Below are positions 1-5,733 of a stretch of 7,152 bases of DNA, piece by piece. The notes beneath the pieces were generated by a model that ran no database searches, was not told the origin of the DNA, and saw only the letters and a program-made list of their open reading frames with translations. The translations under genes and the position numbers were made by a program. The stretch comes from Gammaproteobacteria bacterium (GTDB lineage: Bacteria > Pseudomonadota > Gammaproteobacteria > Pseudomonadales > GM7GCV1): contig JAURLY010000245.1 of the NCBI GenBank assembly GCA_030830945.1, positions 1 through 7,152 of the forward strand, given 5' to 3'. The stretch's first letter is position 1; each line of letters starts with the position of its first letter.

Positions 1-321
1 AGGATTCGTGAGAACTTCCGAGCCGTGCGCGGAAAAGACCCTGAAGAAGTTGTAAATATTTCCCTAACGCAAACCATCTCGCGCACCTTGATTACTTCGT
101 TGACGACTTTGATGGTGCTAGTTGTGCTGTTTGTCCTGGGGGGCGAAATGATTCATTACTTTTCCCTGGCGTTAATTCTGGGAATTGTAGTTGGTACTTA
201 TTCTTCTATTTTTGTTGCGGCCAACCTGGTGTTGAGCCTGAATATTCAAAGCAAGGATCTCATGCCGCCAGAAGACGATGACAAAAGCCAGGAACTAACA
301 GAGGAAGTGCCCTATTCCTGA
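1..321 (+). CDS. secF: Protein translocase subunit SecF, C-terminal part (5' end outside window)
   Basis: SecF is an inner-membrane partner of SecD; the SecDF pair uses the proton gradient to help pull proteins through SecYEG. The frame is open from base 1 and encodes 106 residues to the TGA at 319-321. The fragment opens with RIRENFR and then VRGKDPEEVVNISL, the conserved cytoplasmic stretch of the SecF family, followed by SLTQTISRTLITSLTT. Two hydrophobic segments follow (about residues 35-52 and 56-82 of the fragment), the second carrying the family motif GIVVGTYSSIF. The charged tail ends EELTEEVPYS-like, with DDD in the middle. The usable GTG at 25 is internal, not the true start. secD is expected just upstream. 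A decayed second copy of this 3' end lies at 1413-1568. Confidence 0.96.
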   Translation, partial: RIRENFRAVRGKDPEEVVNISLTQTISRTLITSLTTLMVLVVLFVLGGEMIHYFSLALILGIVVGTYSSIFVAANLVLSLNIQSKDLMPPEDDDKSQELTEEVPYS

Positions 322-416
322 GTGGGAGCAAGGCATAATTTACTCATTTCTGACATAGACCTTTCTAGGGGCTGCAGCTACAAGCGCAAACTATTTAAAA
401 GAACAGGTCTTTTATC

Positions 417-452
417 CAGTCAGCAGCGATGTCTACGCCATGATGCTGACTG
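417..452 (+). terminator. Possible hairpin between convergent secF and thuA-like gene
   Basis: A 9-bp perfect stem (417-425 pairs with 444-452, core GTCAGCA/TGCTGAC) encloses an 18-nt loop in the 144-bp gap between the ends of secF and the leftward ThuA gene. On the plus strand a short T run (464-467) follows about 12 nt later, which is too far for a textbook Rho-independent terminator. No T run follows on the minus strand. It may still act as a transcript-end or stability hairpin for secF. The rest of the gap (322-416) shows nothing else I can name. Confidence 0.3.
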
Positions 453-465
453 AGCTGATGGTGTT

Positions 466-1242
466 TTAGTCCGATTTACGGATTCCCTTACCAGTGGCCG
501 CCCAATAAAGCCCGCCATATATGTGTTCCATAAATAACTGGTCACTGTAGGTGGAACCTATGTGTCCAAGAGCAGTATAGAAAGCACGACCGCCATCGTA
601 TTCGTGGTACCAGGACACAGGATGAAAATCTCCCATACCTTCGCCAGCCGCACGTCCCCAGTCGGCACTGGGTTCATAAGTTGATTCATCTACTGCCAGA
701 ATGTAGTTAATGGTGTCTATACGCTCCTCACTAAACTCGTACCATTCTTCCGTAAATAGAAAGCGATCTGGCATACGCTCGGTGCCGGGGAAGCTGCGAT
801 CCAGCACATCCATCTCAGCGGTCTGGATTACTGGATGGATATGGAACATTCGCCCAACCATTTTGGTATACCACTCCCAGTCGTATTCCGTATCGCTGGC
901 ACTGTGCACGCCGACGAAGCCTTTGCCAGACTGGATGAATTCTTCCATCGCTGCCTGCTGCTCTTCATTCAATACATTGCCTGTGGAAAGCATGAACATG
1001 ATGACATCGTACTGCTGGAGATTTTGGGTATTGATCCGGGAGGCGTCCTCGTGCCAGTCAACATTGAAATGATGTTTTTCTGCCAGTGTTTCCATGGCAT
1101 CCACAGCATCGTTGATGGACTTGTGGTGAAATCCATCTGTTTTGGTAAACAGTAGAACGTTGAATTGTTGTGCGCTAGCCAGCGCACTAAAGAAAATGCA
1201 TGCGGTTAGAACTAAGCCGCGGGATAACAGAGATTTATACAT
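466..1242 (-). CDS. Exported ThuA-domain (trehalose-utilisation-like) protein
   Basis: A 258-residue protein of the ThuA-like family, which has a class I glutamine-amidotransferase-like fold and is often found in sugar or glycoside catabolism regions; its biochemical activity is poorly defined. I chose ATG 1240-1242 because an AGGA sits 8 nt upstream and the protein then begins with a clean signal peptide: basic MYKSLLSR, a hydrophobic core, and ALASA before Q25. Family landmarks are FNVLLFTKTDGFHHKSI (27-43), IMFMLSTGNVL (81-91), the conserved GVHSASDTEYDW (111-122), EEWYEF (165-170), MGDFHPVSW (203-211) and GGRAFYTALGH (217-227). It fills the whole domain, so it is probably intact and periplasmic. 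An LTAC at residues 12-15 resembles a lipobox but lies mid-helix, so ordinary signal-peptidase cleavage is favoured. It is convergent with secF and divergent from the hydroxylases, and looks monocistronic. The sugar-related role is family inference only. Confidence 0.88.
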   Translation of the reverse strand: MYKSLLSRGLVLTACIFFSALASAQQFNVLLFTKTDGFHHKSINDAVDAMETLAEKHHFNVDWHEDASRINTQNLQQYDVIMFMLSTGNVLNEEQQAAMEEFIQSGKGFVGVHSASDTEYDWEWYTKMVGRMFHIHPVIQTAEMDVLDRSFPGTERMPDRFLFTEEWYEFSEERIDTINYILAVDESTYEPSADWGRAAGEGMGDFHPVSWYHEYDGGRAFYTALGHIGSTYSDQLFMEHIYGGLYWAATGKGIRKSD

Positions 1243-1289
1243 TATTGGTTTCCTGTTTCTCAGTTTTAATGGCATTAATATAGCCAAGG

Positions 1290-1319
1290 TCAACAACGGC
1301 CGATGATACCTGTTGTTGA
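1290..1319. promoter_or_regulatory. Inverted repeat upstream of the thuA-like gene, candidate operator
   Basis: Perfect 8-bp arms TCAACAAC (1290-1297) and GTTGTTGA (1312-1319) are separated by 14 bp, so the half-site centres are 22 bp apart, about two helical turns. That geometry suits a dimeric regulator. It lies 48-77 bp upstream of the ATG of the leftward thuA-like gene. On that strand the proximal arm continues into TTGACC, a -35-like hexamer, though no convincing -10 at 16-18 bp follows. The function is inferred from position and symmetry only. Confidence 0.35.
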
Positions 1320-1412
1320 ACTTCATGGCCAAATCCATGATTGTATTTGTTCTTCATGGCAATCACCCCATAAACTAGCGTGGACTAGCTATTACCCGTA
1401 AACTTGCTGAAA

Positions 1413-1568
1413 ATTCTGGCGCTGTCTCCCGGCATTATAATTGGGGCCCGCCCATCTGTTTTGTTGCACTCAATTAGGCATCTTGAATATTCAAGGCCAG
1501 AAAATCTGGTGCCAGCGAATGCGGATGGCACGTGTCGAGAATTAACTGTGGAAGTACCTTATTCTTGA
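1413..1568 (+). pseudogene. Decayed duplicate of the secF 3' end
   Basis: This stretch aligns collinearly with the real secF end at 163-321. About 60% of bases match by hand count. Shared blocks include CTGGCG, TTGAATATTCAA (TTG here, CTG in secF) and the last 21 bases, where 17 match. Relative to secF there is a 1-base deletion in a T run near 1460, a 4-base loss near 1475 and a 2-base gain near 1497, netting -3. Both ends are therefore in the same frame while the middle is shifted. The ends translate as LALSPGIIIG against LALILGIVVG, and ELTVEVPYS-stop against ELTEEVPYS-stop. In the last seven codons three differences (GTA/GTG, CCT/CCC, TCT/TCC) are synonymous. Homology stops abruptly at about 1413. 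There is no start codon or upstream secF body, so it is a relic and not a gene. The remainder of the gene-free gap 1243-1598 holds only the inverted repeat and the ribosome site listed separately. Confidence 0.85.
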
Positions 1569-1582
1569 TAGGGTGAATAGTT

Positions 1583-1587
1583 AGGGG
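1583..1587 (+). promoter_or_regulatory. Ribosome binding site deciding the GTG start of the first hydroxylase
   Basis: AGGGG lies 11 nt before the GTG at 1599. An in-frame TAG at 1590-1592 rules out any earlier start, and the next in-frame ATG is at about codon 95, beyond conserved sequence. The site falls in the 30-bp space after the stop of the secF relic. Confidence 0.55.
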
Positions 1588-1598
1588 TTTAGCCTGTC

Positions 1599-2387
1599 GT
1601 GAATGAAATTATTGGATTATTGCCTTACGCAGAAAATGCATGGTTGGCATTTTTAACGCTATGGGCTGCGCTGATTTTATTTCATGTCAGTATCCACTTT
1701 GGAACGGCAGCAATCCTCATTGCATTAGCACGCTCGCAAAAATGGCGAAAAATACAGGCGCGTGAAACCAGAGTCCCTGCATCAAGTGAAATACGTGAAT
1801 CGTTCCCAGGGTTTTTAGGTACCCCTTTTTGTCTCAGCCTGGGACTTTGGGCTCAGTATCAAGATTGGGGGCTGCCGCCGATGGAAACGAGTGTATGGAC
1901 TGTCTTGGTATTTTTTCTAATCGCCACGCTCATACACGATCTTTGGTTTTATTCGATTCATCGTCTGCTGCACACTAAATGGCTGTTTAAATGGCATATC
2001 CCGCATCATAAAAGCCCTGTTCCTACTGTCTGGACCAACGATCGTTTTACGCTTTTGGATGTGCTGATGACCCAGTGCTTCTTGATTTGGGTCGTCTTTG
2101 TGCTGCCTATTCCTCCACTAGCTCTTTTGTTGTACCGATTAAGTGACCACATCAAAGGCCTCATAGGTCACAGTGGTTTTGAGTTTGCGGCAAGCAGGCT
2201 AGCGATTTGGCCGATGCCCTTTGTCTGTGTAACTCATCACGATGGACATCACGAGTTATTTCACTACAACTTTGGCAATACCCTGAGCATCTGGGATCGC
2301 TTATTCGGAACGCTGGATCCCGAATACGATGCCAAGGTTTTGGCCGTTAGGGAACGTTTGGCTGAAAAACAGCCACCCCAAAAATGA
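1599..2387 (+). CDS. Membrane fatty-acid hydroxylase / sterol-desaturase superfamily protein, first of a pair
   Basis: A 262-residue integral-membrane protein of the fatty acid hydroxylase / sterol desaturase superfamily. These enzymes use a histidine-bound diiron centre and O2 to hydroxylate or desaturate lipids, carotenoids or sterols. The histidine clusters are intact: HRLLH (H121, H125), HIPHH (H133, H136, H137), and HHDGHH (H213, H214, H217, H218), with H184 and H191 between. The family C-terminal signature NFGNTLSIWDRLFGTL (about 224-239) is present. Hydrophobic segments lie at about 12-42, 74-86, 99-119 and 156-180. The start is a GTG after an AGGGG. The stop TGA overlaps the ATG of the next gene (ATGA), so translation is probably coupled. 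It is a paralogue of that next protein. The substrate is unknown: a carotenoid, sterol, or acyl or alkylglycerol lipid are all possible. Confidence 0.92.
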   Translation: MNEIIGLLPYAENAWLAFLTLWAALILFHVSIHFGTAAILIALARSQKWRKIQARETRVPASSEIRESFPGFLGTPFCLSLGLWAQYQDWGLPPMETSVWTVLVFFLIATLIHDLWFYSIHRLLHTKWLFKWHIPHHKSPVPTVWTNDRFTLLDVLMTQCFLIWVVFVLPIPPLALLLYRLSDHIKGLIGHSGFEFAASRLAIWPMPFVCVTHHDGHHELFHYNFGNTLSIWDRLFGTLDPEYDAKVLAVRERLAEKQPPQK

Positions 2388-3220
2388 TTGAGCTTTCTAC
2401 TCAGGGCATAATCGACACTCTGGTGCCCATTGATATGGTCTGGTTGAAGTTTGCCGTTATTCTCGGCGTGCTTTACTTGATACATATCCTTTTGTATCTG
2501 GGAATAGGGTACGCCCTAACCGAATTGAATAAGCGGCACCCCGAGCGAAAAGTGCAGAAGCGCCAAACAAAAGTGCCCGCATCGAGAGAGATAAAGCAGG
2601 GTTTTGTTTCCCTGTCAGGTTCATCTATCTGCCTGACCTTGGCGCTATCAGTGCAGTACCAGGGCTGGTCTATGGATCCAGTTGACGTAATACTTCCTGG
2701 CGTATCGGGAATATTTTGGTTGGTATTTTTCTTTGTGTTGTCAGTATTTCTTGGGGATATATGGTTTTACGCAGAACATAGACTAGTGCACTGGAAGCCC
2801 TTGTTTTTTATTCACCGTGAACATCATCTAAGCCCGGTCCCAACACCCTGGACGAATGAACGATTTAGCTTTACCGAGGTGATGTTAATTCAGTCCTATT
2901 TATTTTTGGTGCCTTTTGTGTTGCCTATCCCGGCGATTGTTCTGGTAGCGCACCGTTTTTATGACCAGGTGAAGGGAATGTTTGGTCATGGTGGTTATGA
3001 ATACTTTGAGGGCGCATGGGCGAGATGGCCTTCACCCTTCACATGCGTCACGCATCACGATGCGCACCATGAAAAATTCTCGGTTAATTACGGCAGTTTC
3101 CTGACAATCTGGGACCGGTTATTTGGCACACTCGAGTCGGGATACGACCAAAAAGTTGACCAAATTACTAAGTATTATCAGTCGCTGGAGTCTGGCTCTG
3201 AGGCTGACGCTCCCCGGTAA
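2384..3220 (+). CDS. Membrane fatty-acid hydroxylase / sterol-desaturase superfamily protein, second of a pair
   Basis: A 278-residue protein of the same diiron membrane family as its upstream neighbour. Roughly half the residues match over an ungapped ~140-residue core (117-258 here against 106-247 there). Iron-ligand clusters are HRLVH (H132, H136), HREHH (H144, H147, H148) and HHDAHH (H224, H225, H228, H229), with H202 in GHGGYEY. TIWDRLFGTL (241-250) closes the domain. Hydrophobic segments are at about 20-43, 79-90, 104-124 and 166-189. The linker after the first segment is strongly basic (RHPERKVQKRQTK), suggesting a cytoplasmic face. The neighbour has His113 just before its HX7H stretch where this protein has Gly124. 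No clear ribosome site precedes the ATG, fitting coupling through the 4-nt overlap. The last 53 bp overlap the end of the opposing P450 gene. The pair could form a heteromer or act in sequence on one lipid; this is inference. Confidence 0.92.
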   Translation: MIELSTQGIIDTLVPIDMVWLKFAVILGVLYLIHILLYLGIGYALTELNKRHPERKVQKRQTKVPASREIKQGFVSLSGSSICLTLALSVQYQGWSMDPVDVILPGVSGIFWLVFFFVLSVFLGDIWFYAEHRLVHWKPLFFIHREHHLSPVPTPWTNERFSFTEVMLIQSYLFLVPFVLPIPAIVLVAHRFYDQVKGMFGHGGYEYFEGAWARWPSPFTCVTHHDAHHEKFSVNYGSFLTIWDRLFGTLESGYDQKVDQITKYYQSLESGSEADAPR

Positions 3221-4580
3221 TCTTTATATAAATAGGGTGTGAAGGTCGCGTTGTTAGACGACAAACCGGGCGCAGATCGGGATCAGTTTCAATCTCAAAT
3301 TCAAACTTTTGAAACAGGCTGGCTAAAATTAATGGGCCTTCCAGAAGGGCAAAAGCAGCTCCTGGGCACACTCTTGGCCCAACACCAAAAGGTAAGTAAG
3401 CGCGCTTGTCCACCGGCTCTTTCTGGTCGCGGCTGAATCGCTTGGCAATAAAGCTATCCGGATTTTTCCAAAACTGTTTGTGCCGATGGATCAGCCAGGG
3501 TGAAACTACGATCATAGATCCTTTTTTCATCAGCCAGTCACGCATGGTTGTTGGTTCGGACAATTCACGGGTAAAGAAGGGTACGGGGGGATAAAGCCTA
3601 AGGGCCTCGGCAAATAAATCACGACTAGTTTCAAGCGATCTGAGTCTCTTGTGGTCGATTGGGTCAGTGCCCAATTGAGTTTCAATTTCCTGCAAAATCA
3701 GCTCATGGGCTTGCGGGTCCTGATGAGTGAGATAGATCGCCCAGCAAAGAACCGAAGCGGTGGTTTCGTGTCCGGCGAGGAATAGAACGGCAATCTCATC
3801 TACAAGCTCTTGGTCGGTAAATCCATTTCCCTGGCTATCCCTGGCCTCGAATAGTTTTTGGAGCAGGTCATTGCGTTTCTCCCCCGAAGCTTTGCGTGAT
3901 TCTATGAGTTGCTTTAGCACCTCTCGTATTCTTCCCGCATAGCGCTTGCCATCACGACTGACGCCGCCAGGCAGCCATTTTGGTAAACCAAAGATGCTCT
4001 TAAAACTTAGCAGCGGAAGAGAGTGCTGATAATTCTGCATGCTCGAGAACAAATCCATTGCGACCTGGCTTTCCAGTTTTTCGGAGAATATGGCCCGAAA
4101 AATCGCATCTGCGGTGACATGGGAAAGCTCTGCCTCTAGGTCAATTTGCCTTCCACCCACATGATGATCGAGACGTGACAGCATATCGTCAACTGCGCCA
4201 TTTATATGTTCAAAAGTGGCTGTTGGGGTAAGTGCCCGGAATGCCGGTTCAATCATTGCTCTACGGCGTTCCCATACAGAACCATTGGATAGGAATATAC
4301 CGTCGCCAACCAGTGGCTCAAGTGCCTGCCGCAGTAATTCGCTTTTAGGAACCCGTTCGGGCATGTCGGCCAGCAAGTGACGAAAATTCCTGGGATTGTT
4401 AATCAGGAAAATATCCCTAAATAACATTGGTTGGCGCGACATCTTCAAGCGATAAGATTTTTCGTTAAAGATTGAAAAAAGATCTCGTTTTGCGCCTTTG
4501 CCAAGTAAGTTAAGCCCCGTCTCGCCCCGATATATTTTGGGTTTAGGGGCTTGAAAAGGACATTGCTTTTGATCAGTCAT
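3168..4580 (-). CDS. Cytochrome P450 monooxygenase
   Basis: A 470-residue soluble-type bacterial P450: a haem-thiolate enzyme that inserts one O2 atom into a substrate using electrons from a separate reductase/ferredoxin. Landmarks in order are the C-helix W103ERRR107, the I-helix oxygen-activation motif AGHETT (269-274), ExxR as E325ALR328, and the haem loop PFGVGPRVCPG (397-407) with ligand C405. The protein begins with a Pro-rich stretch (PFQAPKPKIYRGE) and no membrane anchor. The P450 fold ends near IYIKITGER (450-458), followed by a polar tail QPQSQTPATDNT whose codons overlap the end of the second hydroxylase gene. The ATG overlaps the stop of the upstream hydrolase gene by 8 nt (ATGACTGA), with no good ribosome site, so it is probably translated by coupling from the suhB-hydrolase-P450 transcript. 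No ferredoxin or reductase gene is in the window. The substrate is unknown; lipid or terpenoid is suggested only by the neighbours. Confidence 0.96.
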   Translation of the reverse strand: MTDQKQCPFQAPKPKIYRGETGLNLLGKGAKRDLFSIFNEKSYRLKMSRQPMLFRDIFLINNPRNFRHLLADMPERVPKSELLRQALEPLVGDGIFLSNGSVWERRRAMIEPAFRALTPTATFEHINGAVDDMLSRLDHHVGGRQIDLEAELSHVTADAIFRAIFSEKLESQVAMDLFSSMQNYQHSLPLLSFKSIFGLPKWLPGGVSRDGKRYAGRIREVLKQLIESRKASGEKRNDLLQKLFEARDSQGNGFTDQELVDEIAVLFLAGHETTASVLCWAIYLTHQDPQAHELILQEIETQLGTDPIDHKRLRSLETSRDLFAEALRLYPPVPFFTRELSEPTTMRDWLMKKGSMIVVSPWLIHRHKQFWKNPDSFIAKRFSRDQKEPVDKRAYLPFGVGPRVCPGAAFALLEGPLILASLFQKFEFEIETDPDLRPVCRLTTRPSHPIYIKITGERQPQSQTPATDNT

Positions 4581-5733
4581 GTTCCAGAGGGTTTCCCGGA
4601 GTTTTGATGTATTGAAAAGCAGGGTTTTTGGCAGTCAGCATGGCAAAATAATCGAAAGTCTCTGCAAAATCAGATGACAGGATGTATTGCATATGTATCC
4701 AGAGAAGATTTCGTCTAAGTTTTTGAAATTTATCTGGTTTCAGGTTCTTTTTAAAGTTTGCCGAGCGATAAAAAGGCTTGTCTGAATGTTCTTTTGGCCG
4801 TAAATTTTCATCGCACGGGTTCATCCGTTGCGGACAAAAGGCATCAAAGGAAGAGAAGACTTCAGCCCATTGCAAATGTGGTCTGTTTTGTAGCTTTCGG
4901 TAGACCTGATCGCCTGTATTGATATGAGTCTGAGTGCAGAGTTCTAGTTGATAAACAGACCCCATACATACCATGGTCAGAGGCGTGTTCTGGAATTCCT
5001 GTTTATCAAGGAGCAGGGCCACTACACGAGCAGCAAGTACTGATCCGGAACTGTGCCCGACAATAACGTATTCATCTGCCTGCCCCAAACGTATTTGTTC
5101 AGCAATAATCTCGGCAAATTGTTCCAGGCGTATGCGCATGTTCTCTTGTACAGGATCATTTCCGTCGAGGAAAAAACGGCCACTATCAAAGATACGGGCG
5201 ATGTTTTGGTGTCTGTAGTGTTTTGCAAAGATTCGCCAGATAAGGGTGACAGGAATAAGTGCAAGTATGGCGGAGTAGATCGGACTTAATCCGAACAAGG
5301 ATAAAATCCAGTACGCTCCGATAAAACACAAGGTAAGACAGATCAAAGCTGTATAGACAAACAACCAGGGCGCCATGGCGACTAACCAGGCCCAATCGAC
5401 ATTTCTACAGCTTGGACGAAATACGGAGCGGATGATCTTGGGCGTAAAGAAAAGCAGAAGCCAATAAAATTTCCAGCGAGGGATTTCACTGTGGGGGCGC
5501 AAAATATCCGCGTTATCCAGAATGTCGTAGGTTAAATCAAGATCGGGTTGGCCCTCGATATCGACGCTAATACGTCGAAATAGTGGCTCGATAACCGTGC
5601 TTTTTAGGTTGAGTTTGAGCTTGTGAAGACGCCCAAAGCGCAGCATGTGCTTGCGAAAAAGCTTTTCATAGAAAGCCGGCCCACGAGGTTCGTAGCCCGG
5701 AATATAGAAAACCTGTCTTCGATTAATGCCCAC
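4573..5733 (-). CDS. Membrane-associated serine alpha/beta hydrolase of unrecognised subfamily
   Basis: A 386-residue protein. It opens directly with a first beta-strand and oxyanion-type loop (VFYIPGYEPRGP, 8-19) and has the nucleophile elbow GHSSG (226-230), giving Ser228 as nucleophile within VIVGHSSGSVLAARVV. Asp297 (SFDAFCP) and His347 (LWIHMQY) are plausible triad partners. Between strand 1 and the elbow sits a hydrophobic region (about 113-168) that can form two transmembrane helices, which is unusual for this fold and would tether the catalytic domain to the membrane. The GTG start is chosen because the strand-1 motif begins at residue 8 and the first ATG (codon 30) would delete it. 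The GTG shares one base with the suhB stop (TAGTG), and the gene's stop overlaps the P450 start. It could be a lipid esterase, lipase or acyltransferase-like enzyme; I do not recognise the subfamily. Confidence 0.8.
   Translation of the reverse strand: MGINRRQVFYIPGYEPRGPAFYEKLFRKHMLRFGRLHKLKLNLKSTVIEPLFRRISVDIEGQPDLDLTYDILDNADILRPHSEIPRWKFYWLLLFFTPKIIRSVFRPSCRNVDWAWLVAMAPWLFVYTALICLTLCFIGAYWILSLFGLSPIYSAILALIPVTLIWRIFAKHYRHQNIARIFDSGRFFLDGNDPVQENMRIRLEQFAEIIAEQIRLGQADEYVIVGHSSGSVLAARVVALLLDKQEFQNTPLTMVCMGSVYQLELCTQTHINTGDQVYRKLQNRPHLQWAEVFSSFDAFCPQRMNPCDENLRPKEHSDKPFYRSANFKKNLKPDKFQKLRRNLLWIHMQYILSSDFAETFDYFAMLTAKNPAFQYIKTPGNPLEHD

Noticed and set aside
710..1155. Two rightward open frames opposite the thuA-like gene
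   Set aside because: They are antisense shadows of a gene with clear family motifs and have no recognisable protein features.
1243..1338. In-frame 32-codon extension of the thuA-like gene to an ATG at 1338
   Set aside because: The extension would bury the signal peptide behind a basic non-conserved leader and lacks a good ribosome site; the ATG at 1242 has AGGA at proper spacing.
322..1412. The thuA segment as a mobile element with secF-end attachment sites
   Set aside because: The flanking secF-end copies are direct repeats, but they are only about 60% alike and no integrase, excisionase or transposase is present, so calling it an element goes beyond the evidence; kept only as a hypothesis.
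1389..1568. Open frame ending in ELTVEVPYS as a possible small gene
   Set aside because: It has no convincing start codon or ribosome site, and relative to secF its middle is shifted by indels, so it is a relic rather than a translated gene.
3239..3942. Short rightward open frames opposite the P450 gene
   Set aside because: They lie within the P450 coding region on the other strand; their compositions are those of complement reading.
4973..5395. Open frames on both strands within the hydrolase gene
   Set aside because: They are shadows of the hydrolase frame, which has the catalytic elbow and overlap spacing with both neighbours.
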